Below, piece after piece: positions 19,094 through 26,632 of a stretch of DNA of 64,000 nt (position 1 is its first letter; each line of letters opens with the position of its first letter). This DNA is from Sphingomonas sp. ID1715 (lineage in GTDB: Bacteria; Pseudomonadota; Alphaproteobacteria; Sphingomonadales; Sphingomonadaceae). The stretch spans positions 310,001 to 374,000 of the forward strand of contig NZ_JABEPR010000002.1 in assembly GCF_013044515.1 (NCBI RefSeq), read 5' to 3'. The notes beneath the pieces are model-generated. The model had not been told where the DNA came from. It did no database searches and worked only from the letters and a program-made list of their open reading frames with translations. The translations under genes and the position numbers were made by a program.

Positions 19094-19813
19094 TCAGGCG
19101 AGGCGCGGCTCCAGGTAGAGGTAGCCGGGGTCGAACTCCGCGGCGCGTTCCAGCCCGGCACGATCGAGGAGCGTAACGCGGCGCTCGCGAAACTCTGCTA
19201 GCCCATCTTCGCGGAGCAGCTTGAGGCTGCGGTTCACATGCACCGGCGTGATACCGACGCATTCGGACAGATCGGTCTGGGTCAGTGCAAGATCGTAGCC
19301 GTCCGCCTCGGCCATGCCAACGATTTCCAGCCGCACCTGCAACTCGCAGAACAAGTGCGCCAGCCTCGCGGCAGCATCGCGTCGCCCGAGCGACACCTCC
19401 CATTCGCGGTGGATCGCAGCATCGAGATTGGTCTGGAACCACAGCACGCGCGTCAGGTGCGGGAAACGCTCCGTAATGCGGGTGAGCTTCTCATGCGGCA
19501 CGAGCCCGATCGTACAGGGCGTCAGCGTCATCAGCTCATGATCCAGCGTCTTGAGCGTGAAGGAATGCAGGTCGGCAAAGTCGCCGGCGACATGCAGTTC
19601 GGTCACCTGCCGTTCGCCGTTGCGCAGGTCCTTGTACCGGCACATCAGGCCCGAGAGCAGCAAGGTGCTTTGATGCAGCCGCTGGCCGCGGCGGATGAAG
19701 GTCACGTCCGCCCGCAGCTCCGCCGTCTCGGTCACGGCGTCGCGCAGGGCCTCCTCCTCTTCGGCGGAAATCTCGTCCCGACGGCGAAGCTTGGCCAGGA
19801 GGCGGTCGATCAC
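19094..19813 (-). CDS. Crp/Fnr-family transcription regulator (paralogue 2)
   Basis: Regulator of 239 residues with the same layout as its downstream neighbour: effector barrel with AGDFADLHSFTLKTLDHELM in place of the CRP ligand motif, then a winged helix with TQTDLSECVGITPVHVNRSL. The shared GDFxDL, LGRRDAxxRLAHL and TPVHVNR blocks indicate tandem duplication with divergence. The start is GTG 19813, with GGAGGAG upstream, overlapping the TGA of the DUF6894 gene (GTGA). The large upstream open frame is not coding. Confidence 0.9.
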   Translation of the reverse strand: MIDRLLAKLRRRDEISAEEEEALRDAVTETAELRADVTFIRRGQRLHQSTLLLSGLMCRYKDLRNGERQVTELHVAGDFADLHSFTLKTLDHELMTLTPCTIGLVPHEKLTRITERFPHLTRVLWFQTNLDAAIHREWEVSLGRRDAAARLAHLFCELQVRLEIVGMAEADGYDLALTQTDLSECVGITPVHVNRSLKLLREDGLAEFRERRVTLLDRAGLERAAEFDPGYLYLEPRLA

Positions 19814-20064
19814 CTTAGCTCCTCCGCGCCGTACAGGTCGAAGGCCTCGCCGAACGGAAACTCGGCGACGGTGCGGCCCTGATCGTCCTCCACCCGCGCA
19901 CGCCCGCGCAGCTCGATCAGCCCACTGCGCGCCTCTTCGCTGACGATCGAACGGATGCTGTCCAGCGCAGCGCCGATGGCTGTGTCGGCATCTGTCAGCT
20001 CCTGCCCTTCTTCGTCGGGGACGAATCCGGTACTGTTCCAGATATGGATGAAATAGCGAGGCAT
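19810..20064 (-). CDS. DUF6894-type small protein
   Basis: A protein of 84 residues resembling the DUF6894 family by its MPRYFIHI start, the DEEGQEL motif (residues 18-24), an alpha-helical ALDSIRSIVSEEARSG segment, then GRARVEDDQGRTV and a FPFGEAFDL end. These small alphaproteobacterial proteins have no known function. It overlaps the Crp/Fnr gene by GTGA, implying coupled translation and perhaps a functional link such as modulating that regulator; that is inference only. Confidence 0.8.
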   Translation of the reverse strand: MPRYFIHIWNSTGFVPDEEGQELTDADTAIGAALDSIRSIVSEEARSGLIELRGRARVEDDQGRTVAEFPFGEAFDLYGAEELR

Positions 20065-20155
20065 TGGCGTCGAATGCTTCTGCGCCCGCAAGGTTGCAGC
20101 CGGAACGCATGCAACGCTTTCTCATTCTTGCCAGTGACAGCGAACCGAGGGTGCG

Positions 20156-20434
20156 ATGAATAGCGACGAGGACACCGGACTTTTTTTCATCAAGCCGCCG
20201 GAGATGGTGATCGGGCGCGTCAGGCTGGCTCCTGAAGGGCCGGAGCCCTACCGCGTCGTGTTCCGACTCGGCGACCAAGTGATCGCCGAGCATCCGGTGC
20301 CGACGATCCGCGAGGGCGAGGCGCTGATCCGGCGCGAAATGCCGGGCATTCAGTTCAGCGCGATGCAGCAGCGTCCGCACCCGGAAGCGCCCAAATGGCG
20401 GCTGGAGGCCGTCCCAAGCGACACGACAGATTGA
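20156..20434 (+). CDS. Hypothetical protein, 92 residues
   Basis: Small acidic, proline-rich soluble protein, not recognised. It begins MNSDEDTGLFFIKPPEMVIGR and contains RVVFRLGDQVIAEHPVPT. There is no signal peptide or membrane helix. ATG 20156 is preceded by GAGGG (20147-20151). It is divergent from the DUF6894/Crp-Fnr pair, and a candidate small RNA follows. Confidence 0.6.
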   Translation: MNSDEDTGLFFIKPPEMVIGRVRLAPEGPEPYRVVFRLGDQVIAEHPVPTIREGEALIRREMPGIQFSAMQQRPHPEAPKWRLEAVPSDTTD

Positions 20435-20467
20435 GACAATATTAACCATCGCCCGACATGATTTGGT

Positions 20468-20578
20468 GACAGCTTGCAGCGATAAGCTGTGTCGACGCAG
20501 CGAATTCACCCCCCGCTGCCGAACGACTCCCTGAGATAGGGCCCCGCTTTCCAACCCCTGGAGCGGGGCCCTTCTTTT
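20468..20578 (+). ncRNA. Candidate structured small RNA with C-rich loop
   Basis: Noncoding stretch after the 92-residue gene. It has three stacked elements: hairpin CAGCTT/AAGCTG (20470-20489); hairpin GCAGCG/CGCTGC whose loop is a CACCCCC-type C-rich sequence (20498-20520 region); and a single-stranded part with ACTCCCTGAG, followed by a 10-base-pair terminator hairpin and T-rich tail. C-rich anti-Shine-Dalgarno loops are typical of trans-acting small RNAs in alphaproteobacteria. A poor -35/-10 candidate (TTGAGA at 20431) lies upstream. It could instead be the 3' UTR of the preceding gene. Confidence 0.5.
20539..20578 (+). terminator. Rho-independent terminator
   Basis: Perfect stem GGGCCCCGCT (20539-20548) with AGCGGGGCCC (20562-20571), a 13-base loop, and tail TTCTTTT (20572-20578). 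It is oriented for plus-strand transcripts. The same stem lies at the end of glk on the other strand but has no T-run in that direction. Confidence 0.9.
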
Positions 20579-21518
20579 ATCTGCCGTGCTCGGCGGCGAA
20601 GGCGGCCGCCGCCCCGAGCAGCCCGGGCTGCGGGTGCATGATCAGCTTCACCGGCACTTGTTCCATCAGGCCGCGGAACCGGCCCTTGGCGGCGAAGCGC
20701 TCGGCAAAACCGGATTGCGGCAGGTAATCGGCCAGGCGCAGGCCAAGGCCGCCGGCGATCACGACGCCCTGCCCCCCTTGTGCGAGCGCCAGATCACCGG
20801 CGACGGATCCGAGGACGCGGCAAAACATGGCGAGCGCCGACACCGCCGAGGGCGCGGCGCCGGTCAGCGCGAGCCGCCATAGCTCGGCGGCCTGGGGCGG
20901 CTCGCGGCCGGCGGTTGCACGGAAAATCTCGCCGAGCCCGGCGCCCGACAGGATGCGCTCGACCGACACGCGCCCGAACCTCGCCGCAAGATCATCCCGC
21001 AGGCGCTGCTCCTGGGGGTCGAGTGGCGCGAACTCGATATGACCGCCTTCGGTGGCGATAACCCGATCGCCTTCCGGCCCGCGCACGAGCACGGCGACGC
21101 CGAGCCCGGTGCCCGGCCCGACCACCGTCACCACGCCGCGATCAGGCAAGGCCCGCTCGGGCCCGCACAGATGGCGCAGTTCGGCCTGCGGCACCGCATA
21201 GGCGACGGCCGCGAAGTCGTTGACGAGCGTCAAGCGGTCTACGCCGAGTTCTCCCGAGAGCCGGTCGCGATCCAGGACCCAGCCATTGTTGGTCATCCGC
21301 ACGACGTCGCCGGTCACCGGACCAGCGATGGCGATGGCCGCCGCGCGGGGCAGCGGGCGCTCGAGCATGTCCCCCAGCGTCCGCCAAGCCCCGGCCAGAT
21401 CGGCGAAATCGCCAGTCTTGAGCACCGTCTCCGGTCCGAGCACGATACCCCGCGGGGTCATCGTTGCCACAGCGAAGCGCGCATGGGTGCCGCCGATATC
21501 GGCTGCGATCAGCTCCAT
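20577..21518 (-). CDS. glk: Glucokinase
   Basis: ATP-dependent glucokinase of 313 residues of the bacterial ROK-unrelated Glk family; phosphorylates glucose to feed the Entner-Doudoroff pathway (zwf and edd are elsewhere in the window). AADIGGTHARFA at residues 5-16 binds phosphate; LVNDFAAVAYA, VGPGTGLGVA, TEGGHIEFAP and VIAGGLGLR are family motifs. ATG 21518 overlaps the TAA of the cyclase gene (TAATG), so translation is probably coupled to it. In many sphingomonads glk sits with zwf and edd, but not here. Confidence 0.95.
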   Translation of the reverse strand: MELIAADIGGTHARFAVATMTPRGIVLGPETVLKTGDFADLAGAWRTLGDMLERPLPRAAAIAIAGPVTGDVVRMTNNGWVLDRDRLSGELGVDRLTLVNDFAAVAYAVPQAELRHLCGPERALPDRGVVTVVGPGTGLGVAVLVRGPEGDRVIATEGGHIEFAPLDPQEQRLRDDLAARFGRVSVERILSGAGLGEIFRATAGREPPQAAELWRLALTGAAPSAVSALAMFCRVLGSVAGDLALAQGGQGVVIAGGLGLRLADYLPQSGFAERFAAKGRFRGLMEQVPVKLIMHPQPGLLGAAAAFAAEHGR

Positions 21519-24226
21519 TACTTGGCGGCCAGCGACCAGACGCCGTCCCAATCGGCGGGAGGCGGCGCCTTTGCGAACTGCCGGCACCGTTCGATGTACA
21601 TGGTCGAAGGACCGTCGCCGGGCGCGGCGCGGCAAGCGTCGGCGAATGCTTTTTCCGCCTGCTCCCAATGCCGCTCGCGATAGGCGGCGAGGCCCTCTCC
21701 ATAGGCGCCGAGCATCTCGTCGAGCGCGCCGTTTAGCCGCTCCTGGCAATGATCGAGCGATTCATGCACCGCGACGGGGAAGTCCTTGCCCTTGACGCGG
21801 ATCAGGTCGACTTCGCGAGTCAGGGCCGGGCGGGTCAGGCTCGCTCGCGTGAACTCGGAGATCAGGATGCTGGTGCCGTAGAATTTGTTTGCGCCCTCCA
21901 GCCGCGAGGCGAGGTTCACATGATCGCCGATAACGGTGTACTCCATCCGCTTCGACGAGCCGATATTGCCGACGATCACGTCGCCTGTGCTGATGCCAAC
22001 GCCGACCTGCAGCGGCGGCTTGTTGCCGGCCGCGCGACGGGCGTTCAGGTCCGCGAGACAGGTCAGCATGCGATTGGCCGCGGCGAGGGCATTGTCGGCG
22101 TCGCTCGGCCCGGCGAAGGGCGCGCCGAACAAGGCCATCATCGCATCGCCGATATATTTGTCGAGAATGCCGCCGGTCTCGAGAATCACGTCGACCATCT
22201 CGGTGAAATATTCGTTCAGCATCGCCACGGTTTCGCGGGCGCCGATCGCCTCGGCGATGGTGGTGAAACCGCGCACGTCGGAGAAGAGGATTGAGACGGT
22301 CTGGTCGCGCCCGCCCAGCACATCCTCGCCGGCCTGCAGCAGCTGGTCGGCCACTTCCTTCGACATATAGCGCGCCATGGTCGAGCGGACGCGCTTTTCG
22401 GCGGTGATGTCCTCCATCACCAGCATCGAGCCGATGCGCTGCTCATTGGCGTCGATCAGCGGTGCGGCGGATAGGTTGACGGAAGCCGGCACGTCGGTGG
22501 TGCGCACGAGCTCCGCGTCCACCGCCAGCTGCGTCTCGCCGGAAAGGGCAGAGCGCTCGAGCTTTTCGACCACCCAATGGTTGGGGCCGGCGAACACCTC
22601 ATCGGCCGTCTTGCCCGTCGGGCTCTTCTTCACGCCAAGCAGGTCCAGCGCCGCGGTGTTCGCGGTGACGATCCGGCCGTCCGCGTCGAGCGTGATGAAG
22701 CCGTTCGACGTGCTTTCGAGAATGCTTTCATTATAGTTCTTCATGCTCAGCACGTCGTCGAACAGCTTGGCATTCTCCAGGCTGACGGCGATCTGGGCGG
22801 AAAAGGCACGCAGCCGTGCCTCGTCCTTGTCCGAAAACCGGTCTGCCCCCTTCTTGTTCAGCACCTGGGTGACCCCGATCCGGCCGCCATGCTTGTTCAT
22901 GATCGGCTGGCAGAGGATCGAGCGCGTGCGGAAGCCGGTCTTTCGGTCGACGCTCTGGTCGAAGCGCGCGTCGGCATAGGGATCGGTGATGTTCTCCGCC
23001 CGCCCGGTGGTGAACACGGCCCCGGCAATGCCGCGCGACGCTGGAATCCGGATTTCGGTGATCGAGTCACCCTCGGCAAAGATCGAATAGAGTTCGTCGG
23101 TCTTTGGATCGTGCAGGAAAAGTGTGGAGCGCTCCGCGTTCAGTAGCTCGGTCGTCTCGCGCATGATGCGGGCGATCAGCAGGTCGAGCTGCAATTCGCC
23201 GGCTAGATCGTGGCTGATCGCCAGGATGCGCTGCTCCTCGCGGAGCGAGTCCAGCATGTGCTGGAAGCCGTGGAAGATGTCGGCATATTCGTCGGTCGAG
23301 AAGACCTGCAGCTCGACATCGTCGAGCCGCCCGCTTTCGACGAGCCGCATCGAGTCGATCAGCCGCATCGCCGAGCGCGACACCTCCTGCGCGGTCAGCA
23401 GCGCCATCATCACCGAACCCAAGCCGCAGGCCAGCACGATGCCGACCATCCAGGTGTAGAAGGGCCACATCATGCCGGAGGTCGCCGTGACGCCGACCTG
23501 CGCGAACATGCGCTGCACCTTGAACACCATCGACGCGGCGAAGAAGATCAGCGGCAGGGTGGTGACGAAGATGGCGAGGTAGAGCAATTTGCTCTTGAGC
23601 CGCACCGCAATCAACCCTTCGCGGTAATCGCCCGGAAGGGTGCCGCCCAACGCGCCGCTCAGCCGCACGATCACCGGCTCCATTGCGCGACTGACCGCGA
23701 AATATTCGAAGATCGCGTGGGTGGGCGACGCGAAGAACAGCGTCATCGCGCAAAAGGCGAGGACTTGCCATGGCTCGTAACCGGCGCTCACCAGCCAGTT
23801 TGCGGAGGTGAGCACGAGATAGACGAGCAGCGTGACGAGTGGCCCGTGAAGGAACGTCACACGCAGAAAGGAAAGATAAGGCAGGTTCAGCGCGCGGACC
23901 AGGCCTTCGGCCAGCACCGGCTCGGGCGCGTCACCGCCGCGATCCAGGGCCCGTGAGGCGGTCATGACCGGCACCGCGTGGCGGTGCAGCACATAGACGT
24001 CGGCGAGATTGTAGATGGCGACCGCGGCCGGAAGCAGCAGCAGCACGACCAGCCATTGATAGCCGGTCAGCTCCAGCCCCAGCAGGACCAGGGTCAGGGT
24101 GATGACCACGGCCGCGGCGCAGCCGCCCTGATAGATCCAGATCAGCCGCCACAGCAGCGTGCGCCCGCTGTCGCCGCCCACGCCCATGCGCGTCCGCCTT
24201 CGCAGCCGGGGATTGTGGAGGTTCAC
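21518..24226 (-). CDS. Membrane adenylate cyclase with HAMP-like, GAF and PAS domains
   Basis: Class III nucleotide cyclase of 902 residues: about six membrane helices (30-290), HAMP-like linker, GAF domain (about 345-490), PAS domain (about 505-620), cyclase domain (about 650-800), and a helical C-terminus with a TPR-like EGLAAYRERHWEQAEKAF. Metal-binding Asp residues are in LFSDVRGFT and IGDAMMALFG; the Lys of LDKYIGD and the Asp of YTVIGDHVNLASR suggest ATP specificity. GTG 24226 is used (ATG at 24187 is possible). It lies 4 bases after the MBL-GAF gene and overlaps glk. Confidence 0.92.
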   Translation of the reverse strand: MNLHNPRLRRRTRMGVGGDSGRTLLWRLIWIYQGGCAAAVVITLTLVLLGLELTGYQWLVVLLLLPAAVAIYNLADVYVLHRHAVPVMTASRALDRGGDAPEPVLAEGLVRALNLPYLSFLRVTFLHGPLVTLLVYLVLTSANWLVSAGYEPWQVLAFCAMTLFFASPTHAIFEYFAVSRAMEPVIVRLSGALGGTLPGDYREGLIAVRLKSKLLYLAIFVTTLPLIFFAASMVFKVQRMFAQVGVTATSGMMWPFYTWMVGIVLACGLGSVMMALLTAQEVSRSAMRLIDSMRLVESGRLDDVELQVFSTDEYADIFHGFQHMLDSLREEQRILAISHDLAGELQLDLLIARIMRETTELLNAERSTLFLHDPKTDELYSIFAEGDSITEIRIPASRGIAGAVFTTGRAENITDPYADARFDQSVDRKTGFRTRSILCQPIMNKHGGRIGVTQVLNKKGADRFSDKDEARLRAFSAQIAVSLENAKLFDDVLSMKNYNESILESTSNGFITLDADGRIVTANTAALDLLGVKKSPTGKTADEVFAGPNHWVVEKLERSALSGETQLAVDAELVRTTDVPASVNLSAAPLIDANEQRIGSMLVMEDITAEKRVRSTMARYMSKEVADQLLQAGEDVLGGRDQTVSILFSDVRGFTTIAEAIGARETVAMLNEYFTEMVDVILETGGILDKYIGDAMMALFGAPFAGPSDADNALAAANRMLTCLADLNARRAAGNKPPLQVGVGISTGDVIVGNIGSSKRMEYTVIGDHVNLASRLEGANKFYGTSILISEFTRASLTRPALTREVDLIRVKGKDFPVAVHESLDHCQERLNGALDEMLGAYGEGLAAYRERHWEQAEKAFADACRAAPGDGPSTMYIERCRQFAKAPPPADWDGVWSLAAK

Positions 24227-24230
24227 CTGG

Positions 24231-26012
24231 CTAGGCCGCCTTCAGCTGGGGCGTACAGAGTTCGGCCTCCACGGCGGCCGCCACATCCGTGAGCAGGCGC
24301 CGCTCATCCTCCGACAGGTTGCGCGGCCGCACGTCGAGAATGCACAGCGTGCCGATCTTCTTGCCTTCGGGCGAATGCAGCACCGATCCGGCGTAAAAAC
24401 GGATGCGCGGCCCCTCGGACACGAGCGGGTTGTCGCGGAAGCGTTCGTCCTGAAGCGCATCCGGGACGACCAGGATGTTCTCGTTGCTGGCGATCGCGTG
24501 GGCACAGAAGCTGGTTTCGCGCGAGCTTTCGCAGACATCGGTGCCGAAGCAGGATTTGAACCATTGCCGATCGGCATCGACCAGGCTGACGAGCGCGATC
24601 GGCACCTTGAACAAGGCGGCGGCAATGCGCGTGTGCCGGTCGAAACGCTCCTCCGCCGCCGTATCGAGGATGTTCAACCGGTGCAGCGCGGCTACCCGCT
24701 CCTGCTCGTCGTCCGGTAGCGGCGGGCGCGCCCAGTGGCATTCCGCGCGCATCAGCCAGGTGCGTACCCGCGTCCGGGCATATTCGACCGTCCAGGGCTC
24801 TTCCAGCCGATCGGCATAGCCGCGATCGGCCGCCCCGGTGCCGCCGAGCAGCACGAAGGGCAGTTCCGCCGCGCCCGCCATCGCACCCAGCCGCGCGGGC
24901 ACGAAGGGCTGCATCGCCAACCCGTCCTCGACCAGCACCAGCGACGGCATCGAAGCGGCGGCGAACTCGGCCGCCTCCTCGATCGTCTGCACGACCGAAT
25001 ACCGCACCGGCTCCTGCGCGATCGCGCGCCCGATGCGGTCGGCGACGTCCGCGTCGGTCGCGATCAGCAGCAGCACCGCCTCGTCCTGCGAGTCGCCGAT
25101 GCGCACCGCGCTACCCAGGTTGGTCTGCAGCTGACCGGCGGCCTGGATGGAGGCCGAGCCGAGCTGCAGCTCCAGTCCCTCATAGGCGGCGAAAACCTGC
25201 GGCTTGCCGGTGCCGATCTGCGCCTGCAGGCGGGCGACGATCTCGTCGATCTGCACGTCGCTGCGCATCGGGTCATGATGGGTAAGCGCAAGGCTCTCGG
25301 CGCCCGATGCGCGCCCGATCGTCACCGCATATTCGACCGTGCTGTGGCCCCAGCCCTGCTTGGCCGCATACTCGTCGGCGCAATATTGCGCGTCGTGAAT
25401 GACGAGATCGACTCCGGCCATGAACTCGGCATGGGCGAGATCCTCGCCATGGATCATGCCCTCGCCCATCGCCAGCTCGCGCGAGTGTGGCTCATGGTCG
25501 CAGGAATAGACGAAGCTCGCCCCGTCGCAGTCGACCTTGAACGCCAGCGTCAAGGCCGGATGGTTGAGATAGCGCGTGCAGATCGCGAAGTCGCCGATCT
25601 GGAAACAGCCTTCGCCGAGATTGTGATAGCGCACGCTTGCCCCGAACGCGTCGGGCGAGACGGGAAAATAGGTATATTCCATCTGCCCGGCCAGCGTGTC
25701 CTTCAGCGACTCGCCAAAGCCCTGCGGCGCGTAAATGTCCCAGCTGTTCCCCGGCACGAACAAGGGCGCGAAGAACGGGATGCCCTGAATGTGATCCCAA
25801 TGCGTATGGCTGATCAGGATATGGCCGCGCGCATTGCCGCCTTCGCGCAGGATCGCCTGGCCCAATTCGTGCGCGCCCGTGCCGCAATCGATGATCAGGC
25901 GCGTGCCGCTGTTCGACATCACCTCGACACACGACGTATTGCCGCCATAGCGGACAGTCGACGGCCCCGGCTTCGCCAGTGATCCGCGCGTCCCCCAGAA
26001 TCTGATCTTCAC
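24231..26012 (-). CDS. MBL-fold hydrolase fused to receiver-like and GAF domains
   Basis: A protein of 593 residues. A metallo-beta-lactamase domain (1-300) has HTHWDH at residues 69-74 and downstream metal ligands near SCDHEPH, IHDAQY and LTHHDP. A receiver-like domain without a clear phosphoacceptor follows (about 325-440), then a C-terminal GAF domain (about 470-590) containing VSLVDADRQWFKS and ETSFCAHAI. The MBL part resembles phosphodiesterase or ribonuclease-Z-like hydrolases, so a cyclic nucleotide substrate is possible. The start is GTG 26012 after GAGAGGGGGA. First gene of the operon with the cyclase and glk. Confidence 0.88.
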   Translation of the reverse strand: MKIRFWGTRGSLAKPGPSTVRYGGNTSCVEVMSNSGTRLIIDCGTGAHELGQAILREGGNARGHILISHTHWDHIQGIPFFAPLFVPGNSWDIYAPQGFGESLKDTLAGQMEYTYFPVSPDAFGASVRYHNLGEGCFQIGDFAICTRYLNHPALTLAFKVDCDGASFVYSCDHEPHSRELAMGEGMIHGEDLAHAEFMAGVDLVIHDAQYCADEYAAKQGWGHSTVEYAVTIGRASGAESLALTHHDPMRSDVQIDEIVARLQAQIGTGKPQVFAAYEGLELQLGSASIQAAGQLQTNLGSAVRIGDSQDEAVLLLIATDADVADRIGRAIAQEPVRYSVVQTIEEAAEFAAASMPSLVLVEDGLAMQPFVPARLGAMAGAAELPFVLLGGTGAADRGYADRLEEPWTVEYARTRVRTWLMRAECHWARPPLPDDEQERVAALHRLNILDTAAEERFDRHTRIAAALFKVPIALVSLVDADRQWFKSCFGTDVCESSRETSFCAHAIASNENILVVPDALQDERFRDNPLVSEGPRIRFYAGSVLHSPEGKKIGTLCILDVRPRNLSEDERRLLTDVAAAVEAELCTPQLKAA

Positions 26013-26095
26013 GGGTACACTCCCCCTCTCCGCGCTGATTTGAAGCGAGGCGGCGCGGCTTGTCCAGCCTTTCGATTCCGCGCACAGACACGGCC

Positions 26096-26632
26096 ATGCC
26101 CGGCATCGACGAAAGCCTGTCCTTCCACCCGCTCCGCATCGCGGTGCTGACCGTCTCCGACACACGGACGGAGGAGACGGACAGTTCAGGCCGTACACTC
26201 GTCGAACGGCTCACTGCGGCGGGCCACGAACTCGCCGGCAAGCGCATCGTCCCGGACGAGGTGGCGGCGATCCGCAGCCAGGTGCAGAGCTGGGTCGCCG
26301 ACCCGGCAATAGATCTGATCCTGACCACCGGCGGCACCGGCTTTGCGCCGCGGGACGTTACACCGGAAGCGGTCAAGCCGCTGTTCCGCCGGGAGATGGA
26401 TGGCTTCTCGGTCGTCTTCCATCAGGCGAGCCTCGGCACGGTCGGCGTCGCCACGCTCCAGTCACGCGCCTTTGCCGGGCAGATCGACGATACCTTCATC
26501 TTCTGCCTGCCGGGCTCCACCGGGGCCTGCCGCGACGCCTGGGACCTGGTGCTGGGACTTGAGTTGGACAGTCGCCACCGGCCCTGCTCGCTTGCGGGTC
26601 AAATCCCGCGCCTGCGCGACCGCTGCGCATGA
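26096..26632 (+). CDS. moaB: Molybdenum cofactor biosynthesis protein MoaB/MogA
   Basis: A protein of 178 residues that adenylylates molybdopterin or binds it before metal insertion. Motifs are VLTVSDTRTEETDSSG near residue 21, TTGGTGFAPRDVTPEA around residue 82, and FCLPGSTGACRDAW. ATG 26096 is chosen over TTG 26060. Its TGA overlaps the moeA ATG (ATGA), so moaB-moeA form a coupled pair in the cytoplasmic Moco pathway. Confidence 0.93.
   Translation: MPGIDESLSFHPLRIAVLTVSDTRTEETDSSGRTLVERLTAAGHELAGKRIVPDEVAAIRSQVQSWVADPAIDLILTTGGTGFAPRDVTPEAVKPLFRREMDGFSVVFHQASLGTVGVATLQSRAFAGQIDDTFIFCLPGSTGACRDAWDLVLGLELDSRHRPCSLAGQIPRLRDRCA

Noticed and set aside
20101-20130. EcfG promoter (GGAAC) before the 92-residue gene at 20156
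   Set aside because: After GGAAC at 20102 the -10 region is CATT rather than CGTT, so the match is too weak.
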